Origin: Nyssa sinensis
Lineage: Eukaryota; Streptophyta; Magnoliopsida; Cornales; Nyssaceae
Length of the DNA: 64,000 nucleotides
Assembly: GCA_008638375.1 (NCBI GenBank)
Contig: CM018035.1
Coordinates: 38,033,058-38,097,057 of the forward strand
Reading direction: 5' to 3'
Position numbers and translations under genes: made by a program. The notes beneath the pieces were generated by a model that saw only the letters and a list, made by a program, of their open reading frames with translations, was not told the DNA's origin and did not search any database. Shown here one piece after another: positions 9,544 through 23,284 of this stretch (its first letter is position 1; the number at the start of each line of letters is the position of its first letter).

Positions 9544-12500
9544 AAATAAGTTTGTCCCCAAACTTAACGGTTCTAACTCGGTGGTTTTCGTGGTTCCTTT
9601 AACATCACGATATAACTTAAATAGGCTGTTACATTAACTAGATAAAGATTTTCTGCTGAGAATCAAGTTTTACTGTCACGTTAGATCAAGTTTTACAATC
9701 ACATCAAATCAAGTTTTACTGTCACATCTGTAACTGTACTACCCTCTTTATAATTCCACGTATGCTTCGAAACCTTCCCATGAAACACAATTTCCTTCCT
9801 ATGGTTCTTTTCGGCTTCTGTAATTTAAGATATCTTTTGATGAAGGAAATTTTAAAATTTCTAAACGTAGCTTGACAACATTCTATCCATTCAGTCTACT
9901 AATATATCCAATGTATATATATCATTTGAAATGATATTATGTGGAACTCATAGAGTTCGCATTGGCTTCTATGTATCATTTCCTCTACAATAAATCTGTG
10001 ATTCTACTAATCGTTCCTTGACCTCAAGTTAGCTATGTAGAGTACTTGTATTCCTAGTCTATATTTCACATGTCCTGTATCTAACACGTTTCAATGATAG
10101 TTCTCTTGACGGTCACATAAGCAATGAGTCAATGGTCCAGGCGTTCAGTTTCTACATTCAGTTAGTAACATATGGAAACACATTAAATGTGTAACATAAC
10201 ATAGAAGATAGACCAATCATAAGTAACCCTAAAAGTATCATTTTCCAATAATGTATTTTGATTAACTGTTACTCATCACCTGTATCACCTTTCAAGGTGT
10301 CATTCCTTTATCTAGATATCACCATTAATTTTGCTACCTTTCCAAGGCGTTTTCCTGTCATTTAGATATTACTATTAGATTCACTACGTTTCAAAGTGTC
10401 ATGTTTCCAATCCTATATTACATTCTATCCCTCAATGAGCACTAATCGTTTCCCTCATTTATTATGAAACATAATTTAATTCTCACATATTCTCACTGTA
10501 TAGAAAATCAACAAGTTCCTAATCCGTAAATAGAATTTCAATTCTCAATAACTCTCGTAATATAGATTGATCGTTCAACTATAAACATCAAGTCTGTAGA
10601 CTAGATATAGTAATTTAATTCTTAAGGCTCCCTCAGTGCAGAACAATCATCAACCATAACTCAATAAATATCAAGTACGTGTTTCCATAAGATAAAACAA
10701 TCTCAGGGATTTCTAAATCCAATATTACTATGATTCCTTCCAAGCTTAACTAGTATCTCCCATCGAAACCTCGTTGATCTATCTATATCCTACTCAAGAC
10801 TCTTCATATTTCCCGGTACGTCATCAATTTATTTAGAATATCAACTCCCCTGTACTTACCCCCTTAAGTTCCCTTATATATATATAACAATCATCAAATA
10901 GTAACCCAATGGATATTCATTATGTACCTTCATAAGACAAAATAATCATTATGGATTATTTATTTCATTATTGCTATGATTCCTTCCAATTTCTTTTAAG
11001 TATGACTACTATTTCCTACTCAAGTTTCACTTCTCTGTCTATATCAGTTATCAAAACCTCCTTCAGTATTGTCAATGTCGAATCTCAAGAATTCTCATCA
11101 CTTATCCTTAAGTACACTGCTATCCTTAAGGGTCACTAGTCAATAATCATCAATTTTTTTTTTTTTTTAATATGTAGTCGTTTTCCAAGACTAGTTGACT
11201 TTTAATATCTTAACTTGCTTTTGTCTTTGGACAGCCCCAATTCATTTAATGTGTTTCAATACACCAAGTTCTTTCTTGGATCAGTTAAACTATACACTTA
11301 TGATCTGTACCTCCCAAATTCTATGTATATTGTTCATTTCTAATGATTCCCCAGTGTATAGTATTCAGTGATAATGACTCTTTCAAGAGTTGCCATTTAT
11401 TCAATCTCGTCTATCCAGTAATCATTCCTATCTATAACAGTATGTAATTCATTCTAAAGATTATAAATCTTATATTTATTCTATCATTGTTCCCTGAAAT
11501 TTATTAATTATGAAATCACTTGGCTCATCAATGTCTTTTAATTTTTCAAGTGGATAATATATCGATCTAACACTCATATATCTATGTTACATACTCTACT
11601 TATTTCATGCATAACATCTATCATCAATCATCATCCTTGAACAGTTAACATATAACCTAAGAGTTCTGTCTCTATGTTCGGCTAGCAGTAAATGTTGAAA
11701 TTCTAAATCAGTATGTAGAGTAATATTTAACAATATTGAGCATTTGTAAACAACTATAAATAATACCTGCGACTACTGGTACAGTAGCCTAATCATCTCC
11801 CAATTCGCTGTAAAAGATCAATGGTCAGAATTCACGTACAAGTTTATTTATCATGTCAGGATTTACTCTATTTGACATTAGTAATACCGGTGCATCAATC
11901 TCATTTCCCATGAACCATTATTACAAAACTGTTTCAACACCCAATCTTTTGATATCACTGGGCTTAAGAATTTGACTTAATGCTCCAATCATTTCCTAGC
12001 ATCATTAGGTTTGGTAGGATAGATGTCGTGATATTGTAGCATTCTAATCCTCAAGTCCTCTGGGGTATACGTCGTTCTAACAGTATCATAAAGGATTCGT
12101 AGTATCCAAATTGGGTAAGGTAGCACTGTGTGTTTCTCAGTTACCCTAGTTACATGATAAGGCGGCCGTTCCTCACCGGTAACAGAGGTCCTGATAGCAC
12201 ATCAGTGACTGTCAATTTTCCACATTTTCTCTTTTACCGTTCACAATCACCGTTATTCATTTTCATAATTTATATTCACTCCTGATCTTTAGTCTCGATT
12301 TCTTCTACATCACTAGACCTAACTTCCAAGTATAGGTCACTTGTTGATAATATTCGTGATTTTGCTCCGTATCTCGTGTTCTATGCTCAATATTTCTAAC
12401 CAATAATCTTCAAGGTAACCATCAAAGTTCTCGTGTTTCTCTGTCTAACATTCTTCAATAATAACCTTCCAGATGTAATAGAATCAGTAAATCAATCATC

Positions 12501-13157
12501 CAAATGTTCAATTACTAAGTTCAGTTCGGCAATTACATGGAAACACAATCAAGTATGTAAGGATCTCTTAAGATCTAAACAGGTTATAAATAACTGGAAG
12601 GGTACCTGTGGCTATCTGGGTAGTAGTTTAATCTTTCCTTGACACCAACAAGGCTGGTGAGGTAGGTGTGGCACTGGTCGTAGCCTTAGCTTTCCGAGGG
12701 TAATTCCTTGTTCACCCTGTGGGGTGATCCTTAACGGTGCCACTATTTCGATGCACATAGTTGTCTGTTGGGGTGGGCTTGAGGCAGAGATTTGAGAATC
12801 TCTTCTATAAGGCGCTCAATTCAGTCTAATTGATCCTTGCCTATCCCAATATTCCTAGTATACACCATTGCTCTAAACCATAAGTGTCAGATAAGTATGT
12901 CCATAAAAGTCTACTCGTCTATGGTCTAATCGAGTCAATATAATCTATTAAGATATTCCTTTTTGTTAACCTTGTCTATAAGATAACCATCAATGCTCAA
13001 AATAACAATCAATGTTCACATGAAATCTATATCATAGAGACTTCAATTCTATCTATTGATTCTAACTCTAAGTGATCTGTATATTTCATAACTATCGATG
13101 TATTCCTTGTGATAACCATGTCTATAAAGATAACTAGTAAGGATAACCCGTAAGATG
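9544..13157 (-). other. Internal region of element A, mostly non-coding
   Basis: AT-rich, full of stops on both strands, with no recognisable pol domain. A loose duplication is visible: about 10640-10770 and 10880-11010 share CAATCATCAA..., CATAAGA.AAAA.AATC and CTATGATTCCTTCCAA. A gag relic lies at 12650-12868. The stretch 12869-13157 is leader sequence with repeated GATAACCATC/GATAACC words. The duplication AGATG at 13153-13157 marks the insertion of N. Confidence 0.7.
12650..12868 (-). pseudogene. gag: gag start relic of element A
   Basis: The ATG at 12866-12868 (minus) opens MVYTRN...GKDQLD, then a TGA, then IERLIEEILKSLPQ. This parallels the start of the element 1 gag (MVNTRR, then DRMDRMEQLIEAMG). 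Two early stops and no further domain match show it is dead. It places the PBS-to-gag leader of A at about 420 nt once N is removed. Confidence 0.65.
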
Positions 13158-16100
13158 TGTAACACCCCGACCCTGATTAAGTAATGATTAGTTACTAATC
13201 ATTTATCTGAACCAAACATAAAGAATAATTAAGAAGCTAACCTAATTAGGAGTTGACCAGAAGAAACGGCGTCGAAAAATAAGTCACAGAATAAAAGTTA
13301 AGTAGGAAATAGTGAAACTGCATTAATGCGCAGCCAAACAGGGCCTAAGCCTAAAATAGGGAAAAATAGCCAAAAGTGTGGCCAAGGGGGACTTGAACCC
13401 TTGACCAAGTGGGCATGATTATTGTTACCCAAAAAATTACCAACTAGGCTAGGAATCTCTTTGTGAACATATGTGCAAAGATATATATATAAATACCATT
13501 CAGATTTGACCATTCCCCAAAGTGGCCAATGGACAAGCATGCAACACCTCAGCATGCATCATCCTAAACCCTAGCCATCATGCCCCTCACCCCATGATTA
13601 CACCTCCCTCCCAACCAAATTGCATGCAATACAATCATGCATTTGGGGAAATGAAACATCAAGAGGAGACTTGATATGTATATACAATCTCCATATATGC
13701 AGATCTGCCATTTAGAGAGTGTTGATATACTGTTTATAGATAGGAAAAGTAGTGAGAGAGAGAGAGAGAAATCCTAGAGGGAGAGTGAGAGGTACACAAG
13801 TTGTATACCTTGGTGAGCCATTGAAGGAGCTTGAGGAGGCCAACGAACTGCACGGGGGAGGATCCAATCCAGCTCTTGAAGCTTCTGCTTGAGCACAACC
13901 AGTGAGGAAACCACTGTACACGTGAGTTATTCAAATTTTTTTTCAGAAATTCTCTTGAATTTTAGCTACTGTTTTATAGTTTTAGGATCTGTCATTGCAT
14001 GTGTAGTATTTTAACTTGAGAACTGGGTCATTTATAAATGATTTGGACCAACAAAACTGCCCTAAAACATAGAAATGGAAACAAACCGCCATTGATGAAG
14101 CTTGAGTTGCAGGTCTGATCCGACCTCAACCAACCGAGCTTTTGAGGGTTGAAACATGAAATAGGACATCTTAGGATCTTGGAAAACCCCAACCGCGACC
14201 TAGAAACCTAGGTTTAAACCCCCAAAAATGGCATTATTCTTTTCGGCCCAAATATGGATTCTTTGATTTTGACACTTAAACCGAAATTTTTGAGTTGGGA
14301 ATTGAAGTGCATGTTGTAAGGGTTGCAAAGGATCAAACCTCGTGCAAAATGATGAAGGAATGAGGCTGTATGGACTGACTGTAATTTCCCACAATAATCG
14401 GCTAGAACAGTCCCCTATTGTTGATTGTGATGCTTGAAATCGATGCCAAAAGGTTGGCCGAACCTCTAGGGTCATAGAACACCAAGAAACAGAGAGAAAC
14501 ACCTCTCCAAAACTCACAAAAATGGAAAAGAATAAACCCAGAAATTAGGGCAACAGTCCACTGTTCGATGAAGAAGACGACGAGTCGACCGAGTCGACTC
14601 GTCCAACGCGTCTAGACCCACTGAATCGACTCAAACACGTGTCAACCTAAGACCGTGCCACCGTTTAATCGAAACTGCGCCGTTTTGGTTTAAACGTTTT
14701 AAATTAAAACCTGGAGATGGCCTGTTTGGTCACGGGTTTTGTAAATTAAAATCAAATTTTTGAGTTAACCAAATCAGGGATAAGGGATTTAATGGGGCTA
14801 TGGCATTCCGGTTTTCCTGAAGTGGACTGGACCGGCTGGTTCAGTGAGTTGGTCGACCGGTCTAGGGTTTCAAACCCAAAGCCCACTGGTTCACAGAAAA
14901 ATTTAAAATAAACAAAAACCAAGGTTTTTGGAAATTACGAAATGACCCAACAGTTTTGGGAAAATTTCATTCTGGCCCAGATTTTGAAACTTTAATTCAT
15001 TTATACCCCTGATAAATTAATAAATAATAAATTAAATTATTTAATTAATTTATTAATTAAATAAAAATGACCAAATTACCCCTAGGTCATAAATAAGTCA
15101 AACGGAGTCCGAATAAAGTAAACGAATAGTGGATTTTGACTATTTTGGACGTTCCGGACTCAATGGTGTGGTCCGTTTTATGAGACGAGGCTTCAAAAAT
15201 TACGATACGTTAAAGTACAAATTACCAAATTGCCCCTAATGTAGTCGATGCCCAAATAAGACAAGTTATTAGTGTAATCTTATTCTCTTGGGCCTTCTGA
15301 GATCAACAGTGAGGTCCGATTCACGAGACAGGACTCCAAAAAATATGACGCACGAAATGACCAAACTACCCCTAAGGTACCCGAAGCCCAAATGAACTAA
15401 AAGATAGTCTATTTTGACTATGTCGGACATTCCAAACCCAACGGTGAAGTCTATAACACCAAAATAGGTACGGAAAATTTAGTCACGTGGAAAATAAAAC
15501 TCATCAAGTCACCACGAGTTGACTAGTAAGACCAATCCTAGGAAGTTAGGATACGTTAGGCCTAAAATTAAATGAAAGAGCATGAATAGGTAACGATTTA
15601 AGGTAAATATGAAGTTAACGAGTTCTTTATAATTTTCTTAGGAAATACAAAGGAAAGGGAAAAGCCCACCAGTAGTGCAAACCCGGGGAATCAAGGTGAG
15701 TAACCTCACATTTGAAGTGGAGATTTAATTCCACGGATTTGAATGATGTTTTAAATATCAAATTCTGTCTTTACACAATTCCGTTTTAAATATTCTGTTA
15801 TGACATGCTTCCTGAATAATTTACTACTGTTCTTTGAGAGATACTTCTGCATGTCTAAAACTTCGATTTCAAATGTTATTATATATCCTAAATTTACATG
15901 TTTCACGTATTTCAATACCCTATCATGAGATTATGAACTGTATGTTTTGAATGCTTTTAAATGCATCCACACGAAGGAATTATGGGTTAAATGCTTTTAA
16001 ATGCAAGATAAATTGTGCATAAGCACCACGGATTTCTATCGGGTTTCTTAGGAACCCAACTACGATACGAATAAATGCCAGGTAGCAGGATCTAATCCCC

Positions 16101-16931
16101 CAGGCATATGAGATATCTCCACGAAAAGTAAAATGGGAATCTGGTTCGAAATGGATTCTGTTAATGAAAGTGATAAGGTGTGTGTTGAAAATGGAAGCAG
16201 GCTTTTTCCTCATTTTCACCATGCATATTTACATGATTTGAAATTCACATACTTTACTCCGAAAGTACAAGTTAGCTTGAATACTGTAATGTTTCAAGCC
16301 ATTGTTTAAAGAATGCATGTACTCTATGTTCCAAGTATACGAGCAATTGGTAGTGAGTATTTTACAAAATTCTCACGTGCGAAACCACTACCAATTGAAA
16401 CCCATGACAGATGTTAGAATTACTCACTGGGCTTTTCGAAGCTCACCCCATTCCCTAACATTTTTCAGGTGATGACGATGGGTGGACCCTTGCCCAATTT
16501 GGGGAGAAATGATAGGCAGCTCCATTAGGATTCTGGAGATATTTTTGGGAAGTATTAGGGCCTATGGTTTGTTGAATTTTGATGTCGTACTTTTGGACAA
16601 TTATGTATTTAAGCCCAAGAGGCAACCACATATGTACTTAAGCCCTTGAGGCATTCGAATATGTGTCATGTATAAGACTTTAATTTTTAGTATGCTCTGA
16701 TGTGATTATTCATGTGTACCGCTATGAAGAGCGACAGTACCGGACGGCTGTGCGAAAGTTTTTAAAGGATTTTTTTTTAAAAAAAAGAAAAGGGTTTTCA
16801 CGCTTCCGCAAATCAAGGCCGCACCGCTATTCGATACCGTCGCCTAAGTTTTGCCTTGCCCTCAGGCTCCCGGGCCTGAAGGCGGCGGTCGCGATCCGAG
16901 ATCCGCACAGGGTGGGTTTCGGGTCGTGACA
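13158..16931 (+). mobile_element. Solo LTR N nested in element A (3774 bp)
   Basis: Starts TGTAACACCCCGACCC and ends GGGTCGTGACA with the exact duplication AGATG on both sides (13153-13157, 16932-16936). No PBS or internal sequence adjoins it, so it is a solo LTR. Inferred layout: TATA at 13481-13494; GA run near 13755-13770; exon 1 donor ACAC|GTGAGT at 13922; intron 1 13922-15641; 54-nt exon 2 15642-15695; intron 2 15696-16468; last exon to the end. Intron 1 holds subrepeats at 15060-15440 and an ACACGTGTC motif near 14636. Confidence 0.93.
13373..13455 (-). other. tRNA-like module, antisense in LTR N
   Basis: The minus strand shows TAGCCTAGTTGGTAA (A box) and CAAGGGTTCAAGTCCCCCTTG (T-arm with a TTCAAGT loop, B box). 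Same type and polarity as in B, but about 215 bp from the LTR start instead of about 415. Confidence 0.6.
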
Positions 16932-17054
16932 AGATGTCCAGTCAATCAATAAGAGAAAAATCAAGGATCGTATGAACTCTATATAAGGAAGGTCAGTTAC
17001 ATCTATTCATTCTATTTCTAGTCCTATCTCCCATGACTCACAATCGAACCTATA

Positions 17055-17066
17055 GCTCTGATACCA
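17055..17066 (-). promoter_or_regulatory. Primer-binding site of element A
   Basis: The minus strand reads TGGTATCAGAGC, complementary to initiator tRNA-Met, three nucleotides inside the LTR boundary at 17070. Confidence 0.92.
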
Positions 17067-17069
17067 AGC

Positions 17070-19824
17070 TGTCACGACCCGAAATCCACCCTATGCGGAT
17101 CTCGTGTCGCGGGGCCGACCCGAAGGCCGTCCCTACTTTTTCCATTTCTGTATCATAGTACTAATATGCAAAGTACTAAAACCTCAAAACAATAACAGCG
17201 GAAGTCTTATCAGTAATAGTACATCAGCGGAAGTCTTTCAATACACAAGGTTAGCGAAAGTCTTTACAATACATAATATGGTTCTACATAAACAAAATAA
17301 GAACCAAACATGACCAGCACCCGAGGGTGGTGAATACATGGGAGAACTAAAACATAAACTGATGCATTTCCCCAAATGTCCTTCTATGTCTTTAAACTCC
17401 TACCGGGGTCTCGCGGCATCAGTACCTGAAATGGGGATGAGGAGGGTGGAATGAGCTACAAGAGCCCAGCAAGTAAATACAGATCTCCGACACTGGTATC
17501 GAGGATCATAAAAGAATATGAATCCAAGAACAAGAATATGATAGCCAATCATAAGAAATAAGATGCTATGATAGCCAATGGGAACAGTTGCCATAAGGGC
17601 CAATAAACAATAGAACACCATGTACAATTAGGAGTAAGGGACATAACATCAATATGAAACTCTTAACATGTGAATAGTGGCAAATGAACAGTGGAATCAC
17701 AATGTGTAATCAGTAGGAATGGCATAATAATGTCCTGGAATTCTCGACGATAATACAATAACAAGAAAGCACTGCCATTATAATTGATCAACAATAAATC
17801 AATAAAGGAATATCTCGCAATACAAGATAATCACAAGAACAATGTAATTCAACAATTATAGTTGAGCAATCGTATAAGAGATGCTTTTGTTCTGTGTCAG
17901 GGCTTGATATGCCCTCGGTCCTTGGGGGCCCGGTTTACCCCCTTCAGTGCATTCCAGTGTATGGCCATATGTCCGTTCACGGACTCGACCCGAAGGTCTT
18001 CAGTGAATTTAAAAGCATCGGATGGATATTGTGACTGAGCACAAATCCAGTATACATAAACATTTCATGATCATACATGATTCCATAGGAGTATATAAAA
18101 ATGGAATATCATCAATTCAATGGAAACATAACAATAGGCATTTCAAAGCACGGTTCAACATGATAACAATGGTACAACAATAAATCAATGTCCACCAGAT
18201 AGAACAATATCACATTGTGGAGACAATAACATCAGATACGCTCAGGAGTACAAGTTTGGCAGTAAAAGAATGAACTTGGCTTGATAACACCACATGGAAG
18301 AGAAAGGGTATCTACTTACCTCTAATGCATTGCTAAATCAGTCTCCTGTAGGTTTTCCTTTTCCCGTTGAGTTCCCTATATATCAGTAAATACGTTTCAG
18401 AATAATTTCTATTCACCAAATTCTATGCCTTGCTATGATCAGTATTTCTAATACTTATTTAGACTTTTATATGTCCGTTGTTCTCGAAACTTCTTTTCAT
18501 AATTTTGACATTACCAATAGATTCGGAAGGTTCAGAATAATAAAAATTCACTAGTTCTTTAATTCAATCGGAGTCCATTTGACTCACCTATGAAGCAGGG
18601 GTATTTTGGTCATTTTTACAAGTCGTAACTTTTTGGGACTCCGTCTCATGAAACGGACCTCACCATTGGACTCAGAGCATGCGAGATAATAAAAATTGAC
18701 TATTCATTTGCCCTATTTGGACCTCGTTTGACCCATTTTTGAGTCAGGGGTATTTTTGTAAAATTAACATTTCTCTGTTGGGCCTTAGTGGAATTATCTA
18801 TAACTTTTGGGGTCAAAATGTAAATAGCCAGAGTTGCGGTCTGAACCAGTTGGTTCAGAACCAGAAACCCTAAACCGGTTCTATTTCACTGTGAACCAAC
18901 CGGTTCAGTTAACTTCAGAGAACCGGATTGAGATATCCAATTCTCTCACCCTATCCACGGTTTGGACAACCCCAACCCAATTTTAATCCCTTATATCCAT
19001 GACCAAACAAGCCCAAATTATTTTAAATTTTTAAAACAAAACGACACAGTGTTGGTACCCGTATTGCGGTCGGTCGGATCTCAACCCGACCCGACCCAGA
19101 CCCGGTCTCATCCTGACCCGAAGAAGCCCCCGTTAATCCGGTCGGCTTCTCCGGTGGGTTTTCCGGCCACAGTCGCCGGAATAGCGAAATTCCCTACGGA
19201 TCTTAGCGATTTCACGTCCAAAATCTACTGTTTTTCTTCCCAATGAATTCTAAAATTGTAAGGAACATTTTAGGACTGGTTTTAACCTCCAACATCACCG
19301 GTTTCACGCACCCATTCCCAGTTTCCGGCGTTGCACCGGTGAGGGAATAACTGGCCACAGAATGGCCATTTCTTGACCATTTAAGCTGATTCAAAGTGTT
19401 TTGGAATCCTGGGGCAGTGTATTATTCATATCAGGGTTCAAATTTCTATTTAGGTTCACCTATTTTAAATCACCATTTCCAACCGTAAACCCAGTTCTGG
19501 TTTTTCTTGTTTTTTTCTTTCCTGTTTCAAGTCCTACCAATTTACAATAGCATGCAAGAAGAATCTACGCAACACAGCAAGGTTTGGTTACCTGTTTTAG
19601 TTGCTGATTTCCTTCAATTGCTTAAATCGGTTCTCTCTCTCTCTCTCTCTCTAACTTCTTGCCCCTCGATTTCCTTCTTTTCCTGCATTTCAGTTTTTCT
19701 CTCTTCCACTAACCCTTTCTTCCTTCCCTTAACCGACCCCCCAGTCGGTGGCCCTTGCCACCTGTAGCTGCGGTGGCAGCATATCCATGCACACAGACAC
19801 CTCACACATGCACACTAGATTTCT

Positions 19825-19864
<40 letters not shown>

Positions 19865-20153
19865 ATCACACGTAACACACACCTCATAGTCTATTCTTTT
19901 CCCATTTCTGATTCCTTATCCACCTATGCACACATATATAAATATATATGTATACGGCCATGTGTGTATATATATATGTATATAAAATTACATTGATACA
20001 TTATCTATGTATATATTCTTATATACCTATCCATTTAATTATGCGCGAGTGTACGCATTACAAAATTCAATTGGCGGTTTATTCGGGTAATTAAATATTT
20101 TATAGCCCGGCTCAGCCCGGTGTACATGCTATATCCCGGGTCGGGATATTACA
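17070..20153 (-). mobile_element. 5' LTR of element A (3084 bp)
   Basis: Nearly identical to 6467-9528. Differences seen are mostly transitions plus changes in (CT)n and (TA)n tract length: the tract at about 19831-19860 is clearly longer than its partner at 9220-9237. The same intron signals are kept at an offset of 10603. This is the LTR that would drive transcription of A. Confidence 0.92.
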
Positions 20154-23100
20154 GCATGCAAACCCCACATGATTGCTTCCCTCAGCTCCATCATTTCTCT
20201 GCCCTATACTGAACCCTACAAGTGATATACATATATGTGTATGTATAGGAATCCTAGGGGAGATATATATGAATTATATATTGGGTATAGGAATAAGGCA
20301 CACCATGAGAGAGGATTGAGAAATCAGAATATTGGTGTGTGAAATATGGAGACTGTGCAGCAGTGGGGGGCATGCATGTGATCTGCTAGAGAGAGAGAGT
20401 TTGGGTGAGACCATGGAAATACAAGCATGGTGTCCATGATGTCTTCATTAGAAATGAACATAGGAGAGGAAGAACTGGGCCCTGTGTGACTGATCTGAGG
20501 CATGGCTGGATCTGAACAAGCACAACCAAGGCACTGAACTGAGCTGAGAGGGAGGAACAGTGGCCGTTTATGAGGTAAACACCTCAACTGCAAAATTTTA
20601 TGTTTTGATTTATTGGTACTGCTCTGATTATTTTTAATCCATATGAATCATATATACATGCCCCTGAGAGACCCTAGAACTGATCTGGAACAATTGGGAC
20701 AGTCGGATGGCAATGAAAACCCCAGAACTGTAACACGGCCGCCCTAAATGACCTTGAGGTTGCAGGTCTGAATTGACCTCAACCAAACCGACTACTGATG
20801 GTCTGAACATGAACTAGATCTTCCTAGGGTTACAAATACCACCATCCGCGACCTGAAACCACACTGGAGGACCCTCAAATTGGGCATTATTCTTTTCGGC
20901 CAAAGAACCCAAAACTTGAGATAGCCTTGTAGACTGAAATTAATAAATTGGGAATTGAAGCCCCTGTTCTAAGGGTCACAACAAGACAAGAATTGTGCGA
21001 TTTGGTTGAGAAATAAGGCCCCACGACCGAACTGAAACTCTGTACGATAATCGGCTATACAGAGCTTAATCCGTGGATTCGAAGCATGAAAATGATGCTA
21101 TGTTGTTGGAATCACTCCCAGAAATGTTTTGGAATCAAAACATGTTGAAAACCGTGCTTGAAATAGCACGAAATTGAGAAAAATCAGGACTGGTATTAGG
21201 GCAACAGTGCGTAGAAAAGTTAGGGAAGATGGAGTTGACTCGGCTGAGTTGACCGAGCCAAGCCGAGCTGACTCGGACACGTGTCGCCTCAAGACCGTGT
21301 CACTGTTTTAATAAAACTGCACCGTTTTGATGTCTGATGTTTTAAATTTAAAACCTAGAATTGGCCTGTTTGGTTACGGGTTTTAAAAAATTGAAATTTG
21401 GGATTGGGCTAATCCTGAACACGGATAGGGGGGCAAATTGGGGATAACTGGAGTATCTTATTCCGGTTTTCTGAGGGACCCTGAACCGGTTGGCTTCTTT
21501 GAATTCTGGACCGGTTCAACAGTTTAATTCTTGAACCCTATGGTTGAACCCTAACTTATGAAATTAGTCTTTTAACCCTAAATACTTTCTGAAATTACAT
21601 ACTAATCCCCAACAGTTTTGGGATATTATACAGTGGCCCAAATGTTGGAAAAATTATACATTTAAGCCCCTGAAAAATTAATTAAATAATAAAATAATTA
21701 TTTAATTATTTTATTAAATAGGTAAAATTACGATTTTACCCCTGGACATTAAATATGTCAAACGGAGTCCAAATAAAGCAAATAAATAGTGTATTTCCAC
21801 CATTTCAAATATTCTGGACTCAATGGTACAGTCCAAATTAGGAAATTATGTACCGAAAAATACAGACCTGTAAGTGACAAATGACTGTACTACTCTTGAG
21901 GGTACCCAGGCCCCAAAAAAAAAAAAAAAAGACAGTCTATTCTGATTATGTCGGACGCTCTGGACCCAATGGTGAGGTCCATTCTGTGAACTGAGGCACC
22001 GAAAAATATGACGTATGAAATTACCAAAATACCCCTGATACTGTACGAAGCCCAAATGAAGTCCGATTGGGACGAAATTGATCCCGATAGAAGCCCAGAT
22101 ACTGGTGAAACTGTAAACATGATTAAATGATGATTCGGAGTCAGAATCTTACAAAACGTAAAATGACCAAAATACCCCTAAGCACAGTAAGTGCAAAGTA
22201 GGGGTCAAATAAAGGTCAAACTGATCTGATAAATTATCATAAGGATAATTATGAACACTGAAGGGCTAAATAAGACTCCGGAACAGTTAACGCGTAAAAC
22301 GAGAAACGACTAATGTGTCCCGATGACCAAAAACAGATACCAAACGAAGTCCAAATGACTTAGAAAATTATATCTAAGATATGTGGACTATTCTGAGGAC
22401 CACGATAGGGTCCGGGACAAGAATGGACAAATTACCATTTTACCCCTAAGGCTAAATAAGCACTTAACTGATAGCGATTCAAGTCTAAAAGACTTAGAAC
22501 TTCATGTATACGATATATGGGATATTCTGAGAACCACGACTGGGTCTAGGGCAAGAGTGATAAAATGACCGTTTTGCCCCTAAGGTTGGATAAGTAACTG
22601 ACTGATAACGATTGAAGTCTAAATGACTTGGGTTATAATCATGATGACTGCTAAGCCTAATTTAAGAATAAAATAGCCCCGGATGAAACCCGATGAGAGG
22701 GCGACAGACTACTAGGTTATCTTAGGTAATCCGATAGACACCTAAGATGACGAATAAGACCTGAATGGATAAATTCTGATCTGTCTGTGATTGATGATGA
22801 TTGTTCAGGATATACATGGTGATGCCTGACGTACTTGGAGGTTATCAGATTGTTTATGCAAGGAGATAACCGTAACAGTTGTGAGTAACCTTGACTCCTG
22901 ACTTGGTGTATAAGTACACTGCCTAGTTACTGTATTTTAAAAATATTGTACTGTACTGTTCTGTCTGATTCACTGATTTCATGCTTTTACTTAATGCATG
23001 ATTTTTACTCTGTCTGGTTTCTCTGCTCTGTACTGAAAGAAACCGCTATTTTTTTAACTGGTTCTGAAAAGAACAACTGATTCTTGGTACCATCTCAGTC

Positions 23101-23284
23101 TTGAGCACTATATGAGCATACTGCACTGTTTAATCTGTGCGTACTGTACTGTTTATTCTGTTATACTGTTCTGCTTTGCTCATCACTGATCTGTTCTGTT
23201 ATTCTGATGCTTTAACTGATCTGTTCTGTTACTCTGATGTTTTAACTGTACTCCTATTTTTAATACCGTTTCAAATGAACGTGT

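Larger units (their letters stand above)
6467..20153 (-). mobile_element. Complete non-autonomous LTR retrotransposon A (LARD-like)
   Basis: Bounded by the target duplication GCATG (6462-6466 and 20154-20158). The two LTRs (6467-9528 and 17070-20153) differ at about 17 positions plus small indels by eye, near 0.6 percent, so insertion is recent. The PBS is at 17055-17066 and the polypurine tract at 9529-9543, which sets minus orientation. Without the nested solo LTR N (13158-16931) the interior is about 3.8 kb and holds only a decayed gag start. No protease, reverse transcriptase or integrase was seen. Long LTRs plus a short non-coding interior match the large retrotransposon derivative class, which must borrow proteins from a relative. 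Confidence 0.93.
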
